DNA from: an uncultured Bacillota bacterium
GTDB lineage: Bacteria > Bacillota_I > Bacilli_A > RF39 > UBA660
Direction of reading: 5' to 3'
Length of the DNA: 28,919 nt
Assembly: GCA_947165195.1 (NCBI GenBank)
Contig: CAMUZJ010000006.1
Span: 1 to 28,919, forward strand
Shown here: piece after piece, positions 1 through 7,165 of the stretch
Layout: each line of letters opens with the position of its first letter
Position numbering within the stretch: position 1 is the stretch's first letter
Notes under the pieces: generated by a model
Told to the model about the DNA's origin: nothing
Databases searched by the model: none
The model's input: only the letters and a program-made list of their open reading frames with translations
Position numbers and translations under genes: made by a program

Positions 1-206
1 GGAACCCATGCAGTCTCAATTGGCTCATATTCAATAAAAATCTTTCCTCTAGCATTTAGTTTTCTAAATACATGCCCATCTTTTAATTTACTTTTTATCC
101 ACTCTTTTTTCTTATCTACTCCTTCTTGATGTTTAGGATCTCCTATTGCACAACAAATATGTTCTTCATCAATATTTTCTTTATTTAAATTAATATATTC
201 ATTCAT
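1..206 (-). CDS. YoaP-like GNAT acetyltransferase, N-terminal part
   Basis: Only the first 68 codons are in the window; the gene runs off the left edge. The ATG at 206 is preceded by an AGGAGA ribosome binding site (around 214-220). The visible residues include EEHICCAIGDPKHQEG, then KKEWIKSKLKDGHVFRKL, then GKIFIEYEPIETAWV. This resembles the start of GNAT-fold acetyltransferases that often carry a C-terminal YoaP domain, where a paired-cysteine segment and the strand ending in an aromatic-plus-V/P block are common. The assignment rests on remembered family similarity over a short stretch. The acyl-CoA binding motif and any C-terminal domain lie outside the window, so the substrate is unknown. 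The gene appears to have its own promoter, with an extended -10 at 228-236. Confidence 0.6.
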   Translation of the reverse strand, partial: MNEYINLNKENIDEEHICCAIGDPKHQEGVDKKKEWIKSKLKDGHVFRKLNARGKIFIEYEPIETAWV

Positions 207-227
207 TTCTATCTTCTCCTTTTTATT

Positions 228-236
228 ATCATAGCA
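228..236 (-). promoter_or_regulatory. Extended -10 promoter of the YoaP-like gene
   Basis: On the minus strand this reads TGC-TATGAT, an extended -10 element one base off the TATAAT consensus, 22 bases upstream of the start codon. No convincing -35 is visible, as expected for extended -10 promoters. The same TGC prefix recurs before TATAAT at 10723 and 20536. Confidence 0.4.
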
Positions 237-339
237 TAATCTTCTTCATAATAAGAAATAATGGCTAGTACTGATACATCTTTTGATCAATGTAAAACTA
301 CTTTTTCGAGTTTCTATATATATCAACTACTATGCAATT

Positions 340-552
340 TTAAGCCTCTTGTATTTTCATTATGAATATAAGTTTTTCTTTCATAGATATTTTTTTTACT
401 TCATAGCCGTATTCTATCAATTCTTTTTTATATATTAAAAAGGAATGATCTATTTCAAATCCAAGGATATTTTTCACATCTTCATACGATAATTTGTATT
501 CTTCTCTATTGTTTTCTTTAATATAGTTCCATAGTGGCTCATATTTACTCAT
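340..552 (-). CDS. Small conserved protein, DUF7662-like
   Basis: A 70-residue protein starting at an ATG with an AGAGAGGT ribosome binding site 7 bases upstream. It begins MSKYEPLWNYIKEN, continues with a YKLSYEDVKNILGFEI segment, and ends in a basic, beta-strand-like stretch. This YEPLxxYL...F.ev..ilGf pattern resembles small standalone DUF7662-type proteins that look like winged or helix-turn-helix-type folds. No membrane segment, signal peptide or catalytic motif is visible. Its neighbours are also small accessory genes and give no functional clue. The family assignment is from memory and uncertain; that the gene is real is well supported by its start site and composition. Confidence 0.6.
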   Translation of the reverse strand: MSKYEPLWNYIKENNREEYKLSYEDVKNILGFEIDHSFLIYKKELIEYGYEVKKISMKEKLIFIMKIQEA

Positions 553-580
553 AATTTACCTCTCTCTTACTTTCATTATA

Positions 581-1288
581 TTAAAACTCATTTTTCTTAA
601 TAAAATGAAGTATTTCTAAGACTGTTCTTTCCTGTTGCTCTTCTCTACTAATTGTCGCCTTTTTATCTCCTTTTTGGTCACCATAATTACCAAAGTATGA
701 ATGATTACCACCTTCTATTATTATCTCTGAATAATTAGGTATATTCTTTTTATTTTTTTCATATTCCTTAAAATTTAAAACTCCATCATTATTCCCGTAA
801 ATACTTAAAACATTACAATCTACTCTATCAATAGCGTAAGATGCTAAAAGTACCAAGCCTTTAATATCATTTTTCTTAGTATCCATAGCTGCTACTAAAC
901 CACCAAGGGAGTGTCCTCCTATATACCAATTATCATATTGATAAGTTTTCATTACATCTTCTATTGCATTCATATTGAAAAAAGCTATATGAAATGGCAT
1001 ATTTACTATAAAAGTATCGATTCCTTGTTTTGCTAATTGATTCATTAATGGAACATAGGAAGTGTATTCTACTTTGCCTCCAGGGTAAAATACCAATATT
1101 TGATTTTCTCCAGGACCATCCAATAAATAACCATTTTTATCTTTTTTGATTTCTACTAAATCACTGCTTTTTAAGCATTCCTTAACATCTACAGTAGCTT
1201 TATAATAGGTATTCAAATACATAAAAATACCTACTATAATAAATAACAATATAATAAGTACTACTATATATTTTTTCTTCACTTTCAT
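581..1288 (-). CDS. Membrane-anchored alpha/beta hydrolase
   Basis: A serine hydrolase with an N-terminal transmembrane anchor (about residues 8-27) and an extracytoplasmic hydrolase domain. The nucleophile elbow is GGHSLGG (Ser about 127), the probable acid is the Asp in GNNDG (about 168), and the catalytic His lies in GGNHSYFG (about 196). The oxyanion-side segment is VFYPGGKVE. This fits the small alpha/beta hydrolase families (Abhydrolase_5 type) that act on unknown esters or amides. A GTG one codon upstream (1291) is possible, but AGGAGG lies only 2 bases from it and 5 bases from the ATG at 1288, so I chose the ATG (235 aa). The substrate cannot be inferred from the sequence. Confidence 0.82.
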   Translation of the reverse strand: MKVKKKYIVVLIILLFIIVGIFMYLNTYYKATVDVKECLKSSDLVEIKKDKNGYLLDGPGENQILVFYPGGKVEYTSYVPLMNQLAKQGIDTFIVNMPFHIAFFNMNAIEDVMKTYQYDNWYIGGHSLGGLVAAMDTKKNDIKGLVLLASYAIDRVDCNVLSIYGNNDGVLNFKEYEKNKKNIPNYSEIIIEGGNHSYFGNYGDQKGDKKATISREEQQERTVLEILHFIKKNEF

Positions 1289-1418
1289 CACCCCTCCTAC
1301 GTTATTTATATATTAGAAATATAGAATAGTTAAATCTAATTAGTAACTTTCTACAATTTTTTCATTAAATTTTTTTTATCTTCATTTGCTATTTATTTAT
1401 CTTTCAAACAATATATTT

Positions 1419-1610
1419 TTATTTTTTACTATCAGTATTTTTTTTAGAAACTAAGACACCAAAGCATAATCCCAAACTAATTCCTAGTGGTATCCACATT
1501 CCCATATCACCTGTTGCAGCTCCAATAGATGTTCCAATAGATATACCTAAACACATTCCAATCGGTATCCAATTTTCGCTATTTTCATCTTTTTTATTAT
1601 CTTTTTTCAT
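1419..1610 (-). CDS. Small glycine-zipper membrane protein
   Basis: A 63-residue protein with a charged head (MKKDNKKDENSEN), two hydrophobic helices and a lysine-rich tail. The helices are copies of one motif, WIPIGMCLGISIGTSIG and WIPLGISLGLCFGVLV, with glycine every fourth residue, so they should pack as a helical hairpin. Similar glycine-zipper proteins are common in Clostridia and Bacilli and have no established function. The ATG follows an AGGAGATAATCT context typical of a ribosome binding site. It stands alone, with more than 120 bases on either side. Confidence 0.75.
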   Translation of the reverse strand: MKKDNKKDENSENWIPIGMCLGISIGTSIGAATGDMGMWIPLGISLGLCFGVLVSKKNTDSKK

Positions 1611-1746
1611 AGATTATCTCCTAATACAATTTTCATTTAATAAATATATAGTGTAAAGTTAATATCATAAACATTGCTACTACACAATTTTAACTCTAAC
1701 TCTTAGCTAATAAATAATTAACTAGTTTCTTTTTTCTTTAGATAAA

Positions 1747-2193
1747 TTAATCTTTTCCATTTAAATATATTTTCATAGGATAAAACCTTAATCCATTAAT
1801 ACATTGCTCACTATCAATATCTACAAATCCTAAATGTTTATATATTTCATGTGCATATGGTGAGGAGTTAACAGTGAAGTAACCTTTTTTATTTAATAAT
1901 TTAACTTTATCATATAACTTTCTTCCAATTCCTTGATTATGATATTCTCCATCAACGAAGAATAAAGCAATATGAGTAATGTCTTTTGTTGCTATAACAC
2001 CTAATAATTTGTTTTTTTCATCAAAAGCACCATAAAATTCTCTTGCATTTATCCAATTTTTATCATCTATTGTTTTTTTAAATTCTTTTATTCCTTCTTC
2101 AGTATAATCTGGTGCTTCAAATTCTAAAAAAACTTGCCATACTAATTCCAAAGCTTCTTTCATTTCTTCTTTTTTTATTTTTCTAATTTCCAC
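1747..2193 (-). CDS. GNAT family N-acetyltransferase
   Basis: A 148-residue GNAT-fold enzyme expected to transfer an acetyl group from acetyl-CoA to an amine. The pyrophosphate-binding motif is H-N-Q-G-I-G-R-K-L at residues 85-93, following the ALFFVDGEY strand. The C-terminal half has the typical VNSSPYAHEIYKHLGF segment. The reading frame is open further upstream (to 2259), but that stretch overlaps the structured leader. The GTG at 2193 has GAGGAG 9-10 bases upstream and gives a standard GNAT N-terminus (EIRKIKKEE), so it is the chosen start. The gene lies about 110 bases downstream of the HD-domain gene, separated by the leader at 2215-2304 that may control it. Substrate unknown. Confidence 0.85.
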   Translation of the reverse strand: MEIRKIKKEEMKEALELVWQVFLEFEAPDYTEEGIKEFKKTIDDKNWINAREFYGAFDEKNKLLGVIATKDITHIALFFVDGEYHNQGIGRKLYDKVKLLNKKGYFTVNSSPYAHEIYKHLGFVDIDSEQCINGLRFYPMKIYLNGKD

Positions 2194-2214
2194 TATAATT
2201 ATCTCCTCTCTAAT

Positions 2215-2304
2215 ATACAGACACTTTCGCAATGCCCTGTGTCCTGGGGCGGAGAACATATTCTCTAGGGCTGTACTAGGTCAACAGAATATGTTTCCCA
2301 GTAC
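2215..2304 (-). promoter_or_regulatory. Structured leader RNA candidate upstream of GNAT gene
   Basis: On the minus strand, immediately after the HD gene stop, this 90-base stretch is much richer in GC than its surroundings and folds well. Hairpin A has an outer stem 2297-2301/2244-2248 (CTGGG/CCCAG) and an inner 10-bp perfect stem 2286-2295/2255-2264. Hairpin B is 2239-2243/2220-2224 (GACAC/GTGTC) and starts at the very next base after hairpin A. The loops are complementary: GCCCT at 2267-2271 and AGGGC at 2234-2238 could form a 5-bp kissing interaction. A competing 8-bp stem pairs 2297-2304 with 2273-2280 and would break hairpin A. Its G-U pair exists only on the minus strand, which favours the minus strand as the RNA. 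I do not recognise a known riboswitch class. Confidence 0.55.
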
Positions 2305-2922
2305 CTATTTTTTGATTGAAACTAGTGTCGGGATAATATCATTTATACTTTTTGCAGTCATAACATTATTATATTTATCATCTATTAAATATTTTAATTC
2401 ATCGCTAATTTCATTATAATCTCTAGTCAGTTTATCTTGAATAAATTTTAATGTATCATCATCATTTAATTCCATTACATTATGCGCTAGATTATATAAA
2501 TTATTTATTGAATCAAAATGTGATAAACCATCCGCATCCACTAATATTTTTTCTTCTTGAGTTGTTCTAAACTCTGCTCTTTTACTACTATGATTTAAAA
2601 TACATTTTTTTACAAATTGTATTTTATCTTCGGGATAATTGTTTTCTCTTAATAATTGCTCAGCAATATCTGCACTATCTTTATTGTGTTTAGATCTATC
2701 TAATGTTTTATCTGTCATTGCAATATCATGTAATAATGCACTTAATTCTAGTACTTCATGATCTACATCTTGTTCTTTTGAAAGTAAGCATACATAATTA
2801 TAAACGTATTGGATATGTTCTTTATATATGTTGTATTCATCTTTAGTACCTTTTGTTTTTTCTTCGAATAAATTACTTCTATTTATTATTTCTTGCATCA
2901 TTTTATCAATAATTACACTCAT
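2305..2922 (-). CDS. HD-domain phosphohydrolase
   Basis: A 205-residue protein with the metal-binding HD signature: His36 in the first helix (YKEHIQYVYNYV), the His65-Asp66 pair in LSALLHDIA, a further His79 (KHNKDSA), and Asp129 in LVDADGLSHF. This matches standalone HD hydrolases that cleave phosphate esters of nucleotides or related small molecules; the substrate is not evident. It starts 3 bases after the stop of the upstream rRNA methyltransferase gene (TAA-AAT-ATG), so the two are probably co-transcribed. Its ribosome binding site (AGAAAG) is embedded in the end of that gene. There is no signal peptide or membrane segment, so it should be cytoplasmic. Confidence 0.85.
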   Translation of the reverse strand: MSVIIDKMMQEIINRSNLFEEKTKGTKDEYNIYKEHIQYVYNYVCLLSKEQDVDHEVLELSALLHDIAMTDKTLDRSKHNKDSADIAEQLLRENNYPEDKIQFVKKCILNHSSKRAEFRTTQEEKILVDADGLSHFDSINNLYNLAHNVMELNDDDTLKFIQDKLTRDYNEISDELKYLIDDKYNNVMTAKSINDIIPTLVSIKK

Positions 2923-2925
2923 ATT

Positions 2926-4140
2926 TTACTTTCTTTCTAAAACAGCGATGGATTCGCAATGATAAGTCTTAGGAAACATATTAAATAACTTAATTCCTGA
3001 TACTTCATAATCGACACTAAGCTTTTTTAAGTCTCTTGCCATAGTTGAAGGATCACAAGAAATATAAATGATATTTTTACTCTTTATTTTTAATAGATGA
3101 GAAATTGTTTTATTATCTAATCCAGCCCTTGGAGGATCAACAATTACTAAATCATAATTTCCCTTTACTCTATCAATATAATCTTCTACTTTACTACAAA
3201 TAAAACGAACATTATTCTTTTGATTTAACTTCTTATTTTCTTTGGCATTCTTAATACTAGAAGAGGCACTATCAATACCTAAAACTTCTCCTACAACATC
3301 CGCAATATAAATACCAATCGTACCAGTACCACAATATAAATCTAGAACTTTTCCAATAGAATGACTCTTACAAAAATTTAGTACTTCATCATATAACTTT
3401 ATTACTACTGTATCATTTACTTGAAAGAAAGATTTGTCAGATACATAATAACGATTAGGACCAATATTGATTAATAATTGACTTTCTTCTGTTACTTTTC
3501 GATTATTAAGTATTAAAACATCTACCAATTCTTTTAATTTTTCTAAATCTCTTACTTCTCCTTTGATACTAACCATTACTTTATCTTTGGTATTATTATT
3601 TCCTACTCGAACCATTATTTCTTCAATATCATTTTTTTCATTCTTTACTAAATCCTTAAATACAGGAATTAACTGATTAATCTCTTCTCTAATTAACCTG
3701 CAACTATCAATTTCTACAATATCATTTGACTTTTCTTTATAAAAACCTAAACGTCTATTTTTTACATGAAAGACTGCTTTATTTCGATAATGCAATTTTT
3801 TTAAAGTAAGAATATCCCCCACTAAATTTCTATCAAGTCCAGCCACTCTTTCTATCAGTTCCTTAACCTTAGAAACCTTGTACTCATCTTCTAAAGTAGA
3901 ATCTGCATGTAGAAGACAACATCCTCCACACTCTTTAGAATAAGGACAAGGACTCTCTATTCTCATAGGAGATGCTTCTATTACTTTTACAACCTTTCCT
4001 TCGTTGAATTTCTTATTTTCTTTTATAATCTCTATATCAACTACCTCTTCAGGAAGAGAACCTTCAACAAATAAAACTTTCTCTTTATCCCTACTAACCC
4101 CGCGACCAAAATAATCTAACTTTTTTATTTTAACCATCAT
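2926..4140 (-). CDS. rlmCD: 23S rRNA (uracil-5)-methyltransferase, RlmD/RlmCD-type
   Basis: A 404-residue SAM-dependent methyltransferase of the TrmA/RumA superfamily that makes 5-methyluridine in 23S rRNA. It has an N-terminal TRAM-like RNA-binding region (about 1-55), iron-sulphur ligands Cys65, Cys71, Cys74 and Cys147 (C-x5-C-x2-C, then DSCRL), FFQVN at 238-242, SAM motif DLYCGTGT at 267-274, DPPRAG at 335-340, catalytic Cys362 in YISCDPSTMARDL, and the base Glu396 in YHCES. Length and motifs are canonical. In Firmicutes a single enzyme of this kind (RlmCD) often modifies both U747 and U1939; which sites this one uses cannot be read from the sequence. ATG at 4140 has AGAGGT 8-9 bases upstream. 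Confidence 0.92.
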   Translation of the reverse strand: MMVKIKKLDYFGRGVSRDKEKVLFVEGSLPEEVVDIEIIKENKKFNEGKVVKVIEASPMRIESPCPYSKECGGCCLLHADSTLEDEYKVSKVKELIERVAGLDRNLVGDILTLKKLHYRNKAVFHVKNRRLGFYKEKSNDIVEIDSCRLIREEINQLIPVFKDLVKNEKNDIEEIMVRVGNNNTKDKVMVSIKGEVRDLEKLKELVDVLILNNRKVTEESQLLINIGPNRYYVSDKSFFQVNDTVVIKLYDEVLNFCKSHSIGKVLDLYCGTGTIGIYIADVVGEVLGIDSASSSIKNAKENKKLNQKNNVRFICSKVEDYIDRVKGNYDLVIVDPPRAGLDNKTISHLLKIKSKNIIYISCDPSTMARDLKKLSVDYEVSGIKLFNMFPKTYHCESIAVLERK

Positions 4141-4162
4141 ATTCTTCTACCTCTTTTAATTT

Positions 4163-4191
4163 ATTATACATAAAAAGTGTATCTTTTTCCA
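4163..4191 (-). promoter_or_regulatory. Promoter of the methyltransferase-HD operon
   Basis: Minus-strand TGGAAA (4186-4191), 17-base spacer, TATAAT (4163-4168). The -10 is perfect and the -35 matches TTGACA at 4 of 6 positions. The start codon follows 22 bases downstream of the -10, with the ribosome binding site between. Confidence 0.6.
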
Positions 4192-4196
4192 TACTA
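4168..4196 (+). promoter_or_regulatory. Possible sigma-G-type promoter of the germination genes
   Basis: Plus-strand CATACTA (4190-4196) matches the CATNMTA -10 of the forespore sigma factor sigma-G exactly. ACATA (4168-4172), 17 bases upstream, matches its GMATR -35 at 4 of 5 positions. Germination receptor operons are known sigma-G targets. The predicted transcription start (about 4203) would fall on the ribosome binding site GGTGA, leaving a very short leader, which weakens the call. Confidence 0.35.
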
Positions 4197-4211
4197 AATA
4201 TTGGTGATAAC

Positions 4212-5582
4212 ATGACAACTTCCTTTGATGTTATAGAAAAAAATATAGTAGTAGATAAAGTAAAAATAAAGTTATTATTTAGTGAAACCATAACAGACTC
4301 TTATACAATTAATCAGTTCATATTAGAAACAATTCAAAACCTAAATAAGAAAAAATTAAAAAGACTAGAAGATAATCTACCCAATACCAATACTTTAAAA
4401 ATAAAAAAAGAAGATATTAATTTTTATTTATATAGTGGCTTTATTATTATTCTTACTAAATGGAGTTATTATGCTTGTGAAGTAAAGAGTAATTTATCTA
4501 GATCAATACCAACCATTGAAGGAGAAGTATCGGTAACTGGTCCAAAAGATTCTTTTATTGAAAACTTTAATACAAATATTGGACTAATACGGAGAAGAAT
4601 TCCTAATGATAAATTAAAAATTTATAAAACAAACATCGGAAGACTTACAAATACTAGAGTAGGAATTGTCTATATTGATGGTATTACTAATAAAAAGCTG
4701 GTTAAAGATATTATAAAAAGATTAAAGAATATCGATATAGATGGAATATGTGACTCTAGTTATTTAAAAAGAAGTTTAGAAGATAAAAAACAACTGTTTC
4801 CTACCATTATGTTAACAGAGCGCCCCGATAAAAGTGTGATGGCCCTTTTAGAAGGAAAAGTAGTAATTATTGTAGATAATAGTCCTTATATTTTAATTGT
4901 ACCAAGTTTTTTAATAGATTTCTTTCATACAGTAGATGATTATTATCAAAAAAATCTTCATGTATCTTTTATTAGAATTATTAGAGTATTTGCCTTTTTA
5001 ATTGCTATATTACTTCCTGCTATATATATTTCTATTACTACTAGAAATTATGGAATGGTACCATTAGATTTATTATTAATGCTAAAAGCTGGTAGAACAT
5101 TTGTCCCTTTTCCTGCCTATTTAGAAGCAATATTTATGATAGTTTGTTTTGAAATTTTAAAAGAGACTGATCTTAGAATGTCCTCTACCAATGGCTCCTC
5201 TATCTCTATTTTAGGTGGCTTAATATTAGGAGATGCAGCAGTTAGTGCAGGAATTGTTTCTCCAATCATGATTATTATTATTGCTATATCATCTATTGCT
5301 GGACTAATCTTTTCTTCTATAGAATTTGTAAATGTACTTAGATTTTATAAAGTATTATTTCTAATTCTTGCAAGTTTCTTAGGAATAATTGGAGTGGGTA
5401 TTGGACTACTTTTCTTAATCTCTAATTTACTACAAACCAAATCTTTTGGATATAAATATTTAACTCCTATCATTCCATTTGATAAAAAAGAAATAGAAGA
5501 TAGTATTGTAAAATTAGATCAAGATAAATTATATAGAAATGGTATTCTTACTAAAAATCAATATAGAGGTAATATACGATGA
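4212..5582 (+). CDS. GerA-family spore germination protein (A subunit)
   Basis: A 456-residue inner-membrane protein of the GerA/SpoVAF family, the A subunit of nutrient germinant receptors. The hydrophilic N-terminal half contains the family block GPKDSFIENFNTNIGLIRRRI (residues 110-130) and TERPDKSVMALLEGKVVIIVDNSPY (about 202-225). The C-terminal half has about five hydrophobic helices (about 255-276, 298-316, 331-352, 353-373, 380-405) with the conserved LGDAAVSAGIVSPIM segment. It is slightly shorter than the usual 480 or so residues. The ATG has GGTGA 5 bases upstream. It overlaps the next gene by ATGA, so the two are translationally coupled. No GerAB-type permease gene follows, so a SpoVAF-like role or a receptor that borrows subunits is possible. 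Confidence 0.88.
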   Translation: MTTSFDVIEKNIVVDKVKIKLLFSETITDSYTINQFILETIQNLNKKKLKRLEDNLPNTNTLKIKKEDINFYLYSGFIIILTKWSYYACEVKSNLSRSIPTIEGEVSVTGPKDSFIENFNTNIGLIRRRIPNDKLKIYKTNIGRLTNTRVGIVYIDGITNKKLVKDIIKRLKNIDIDGICDSSYLKRSLEDKKQLFPTIMLTERPDKSVMALLEGKVVIIVDNSPYILIVPSFLIDFFHTVDDYYQKNLHVSFIRIIRVFAFLIAILLPAIYISITTRNYGMVPLDLLLMLKAGRTFVPFPAYLEAIFMIVCFEILKETDLRMSSTNGSSISILGGLILGDAAVSAGIVSPIMIIIIAISSIAGLIFSSIEFVNVLRFYKVLFLILASFLGIIGVGIGLLFLISNLLQTKSFGYKYLTPIIPFDKKEIEDSIVKLDQDKLYRNGILTKNQYRGNIR

Positions 5583-5968
5583 AAAAATTAATCTTAATAA
5601 CTTCCATACTTATCATTATTAGTATGTATTTTGTTCCCCCCTATAAAGAATTAAATGACTTAGCAATCATTGATAAAATAGGAATAGAACAAGAAAAGGA
5701 TATTTACCATATTTATGTAAGAGAAGTGATTCCAACGAAAAATAATAATGGAATTCATTATCAATATAAAATATATGATATAGAGACAAATCAGTTAGAA
5801 GACGTTACTAAAGAATTACAAAAGAAAGTAAAAAAGAAACTTTACTTAAATAAAGTAAAGTCCCTTATAACGAATATAAATAGTGATATTAATTCAAATA
5901 TTCCTATTAAACCTAAAACAATTTATCATACAAATAACATAAAAGAAGAATTAGGAATAAAATCTTAA
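5579..5968 (+). CDS. Truncated GerC-like germination protein
   Basis: A 129-residue protein whose start overlaps the gerA-like gene (ATGA at 5579-5582), with AGAGGT 8 bases upstream. After a hydrophobic N-terminus (about 4-19) it reads ELNDLAIIDKIGIEQ, the hallmark of GerAC-type proteins (usual form C-W-D-x-x-E-L-N-D-L-A). It then has a VREVIP strand and LQKKVKKKLYLNKVKSLI, which corresponds to the L-Q-x-x-x-x-R-x-L-Y-L-x-x-x-K region of GerAC domain 1. Normal GerC subunits are 350-400 residues and lipidated. This one lacks the lipobox cysteine (the equivalent stretch is SMYFVPPYKEL) and everything after the first part of domain 1. It ends at a TAA overlapping the convergent gene by 4 bases, so no continuation exists downstream. 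Confidence 0.7.
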   Translation: MKKLILITSILIIISMYFVPPYKELNDLAIIDKIGIEQEKDIYHIYVREVIPTKNNNGIHYQYKIYDIETNQLEDVTKELQKKVKKKLYLNKVKSLITNINSDINSNIPIKPKTIYHTNNIKEELGIKS

Positions 5969-6525
5969 TTCTTTTTTTCTAGAAAACAAGTATATCCAAT
6001 ACTTTCATAATATTTTTGTAAAAGAGTTCTATTTTTAAAATGATTTAATATTGGAGAATTAGCCTCTAAATTTCTAACAACTTCTAAATCTAATACTACA
6101 ACAGTAGATGTAGAAATTGGTTTAAATAAGTGAAATTCATCTAACCCACTAAACGTATTTAAAGTTGCAAAGTACTCATCTGCATTTTCTATATCTTCTG
6201 GACTAGATAAAGCATTAGAATCAGTAATATTTTCCACATTATCAAAAGCTATTTGATTAGAAGTAATGTCTTCTTCATCAAATTCACTAGTCGAAATGAT
6301 TGATAGTCCTATACTATCGTACTCTTTACTACAAGTTAAAGTGTATTTTTTTATCTCATCATCACTAGGAGCAGTCATCCCAGCAGATATAGGATTTTCT
6401 TCTTCTACTGGCTCTTCTTCTGCATACAATACTCTAGTAACTGGTGGTAAAATAATAAATAATGCCAAAAAAGCGATTGCTATCAAAACGGTAGAAGTAG
6501 GTACCGTTTTTTTATTTTGTTCCAT
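5965..6525 (-). CDS. Unknown exported or membrane-anchored protein
   Basis: A 186-residue protein with one N-terminal hydrophobic helix (about 12-28) followed by an acidic linker (AEEEPVEEENP) and an extracytoplasmic domain with two cysteines, in LTCSKEY and YTCFLEKK, that could form a disulfide. I do not recognise a family. The helix is followed by VLYAEEE, so cleavage after an A-x-A-like site is conceivable, but an uncleaved anchor is equally likely. The gene has its own promoter at 6553-6581 and a strong AGGGGAG ribosome binding site. It converges on the germination pair with a 4-base overlap of the two stop codons. A functional tie to germination is only positional. Confidence 0.7.
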   Translation of the reverse strand: MEQNKKTVPTSTVLIAIAFLALFIILPPVTRVLYAEEEPVEEENPISAGMTAPSDDEIKKYTLTCSKEYDSIGLSIISTSEFDEEDITSNQIAFDNVENITDSNALSSPEDIENADEYFATLNTFSGLDEFHLFKPISTSTVVVLDLEVVRNLEANSPILNHFKNRTLLQKYYESIGYTCFLEKKN

Positions 6526-6552
6526 ATTTTTTCTCCCCTCTTCTATAATATA

Positions 6553-6581
6553 GATATATCACACAAGCATACTCTTTTCAA
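6553..6581 (-). promoter_or_regulatory. Promoter of the exported-protein gene
   Basis: Minus-strand TTGAAA (6576-6581), 17-base spacer ending in TGA, then TATATC (6553-6558). The -35 matches at 5 of 6, the -10 at 4 of 6, with an extended TG. It sits just after the stop of the pentapeptide gene. Confidence 0.5.
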
Positions 6582-6583
6582 GG

Positions 6584-7165
6584 TTATTTTATTTTTATTC
6601 CTAAAACAGAAACAAAAGAAATAGCTTGATCAATAGAAAGTACTAATCCTTTTATATATTCCATGGAAAATTGAATATTAGAAAGTTTACAACTTGATAA
6701 ATCTAAATCCTTTAAATCTGTCTTTGTAAAATCTGTATATTCTAATAGACAGTCAGAAAACTCTAATTTTTTCCACTTTATATCATAAAATGTAGCTTCT
6801 TTCATAGGGCAGGATACAAATTTTACATTTTTTAAATTTGCTCCACTAAAATTACTATAATTTAAATTACAATTATCAAAAATAACATCTTCTAAATAAG
6901 AGTCCATAAATTGAATTCCTATCAAGTTGCAATCTTTAAAAGTAACTTTTCGATAGGAATGTTCTATAAAAGATAGATTGGATAAATTAGAGTCTTCTAT
7001 TATTGTATTTTCTATATCAATTCCTTGAAAAGTAGCATTTATAAAAATACAACTTTTTATTTTAGAAGAACTTATTTCCAAATAATCATAATATCCTTCT
7101 ATTGTTATTCCTTCTAAAATAGAGTTTTCCATCCTATCGGCTGTTAAATCATTCAGTCTCTTCAA
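6584..7165 (-). CDS. Pentapeptide-repeat protein
   Basis: A 193-residue protein made largely of A(D/N)LXX-type pentapeptide repeats, for example NLSNLSFIE, CNLIGIQFMD, VIFDNCNLNYSNFSGANLKNVKF and YTDFTKTDLKDLDLSSCKL. Such repeats fold into a right-handed quadrilateral beta-helix; relatives include Qnr and McbG proteins that mimic DNA and protect gyrase, but most have no known role. The start is a TTG at 7165 lying inside the end of the DUF3006 gene (17-base overlap), with AGGA about 10 bases upstream; an ATG 11 codons later (7132) is an alternative with a poorer ribosome binding site. It is the last gene of the metallo-beta-lactamase operon. There is no signal peptide. Confidence 0.82.
   Translation of the reverse strand: MKRLNDLTADRMENSILEGITIEGYYDYLEISSSKIKSCIFINATFQGIDIENTIIEDSNLSNLSFIEHSYRKVTFKDCNLIGIQFMDSYLEDVIFDNCNLNYSNFSGANLKNVKFVSCPMKEATFYDIKWKKLEFSDCLLEYTDFTKTDLKDLDLSSCKLSNIQFSMEYIKGLVLSIDQAISFVSVLGIKIK

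Noticed and set aside
2215..2245. Hammerhead-like GCGAAAGTGTC string in the GNAT leader
   Set aside because: The essential CUGAUGA core is missing, so it is not a hammerhead ribozyme.
2194..2259. N-terminal extension of the GNAT protein (frame open to 2259)
   Set aside because: It covers the structured leader, and the GTG at 2193 has a good ribosome binding site and gives a standard GNAT start.
2273..2315. Plus-strand terminator (GTACTAGG/CCCAGTAC plus T run)
   Set aside because: On the plus strand the stem has a C-A mismatch where the minus strand has a G-U pair, and no plus-strand gene precedes it.
6266..6553. Plus-strand 95-codon frame
   Set aside because: It is antisense to the exported-protein gene, lacks a ribosome binding site and has no family features.
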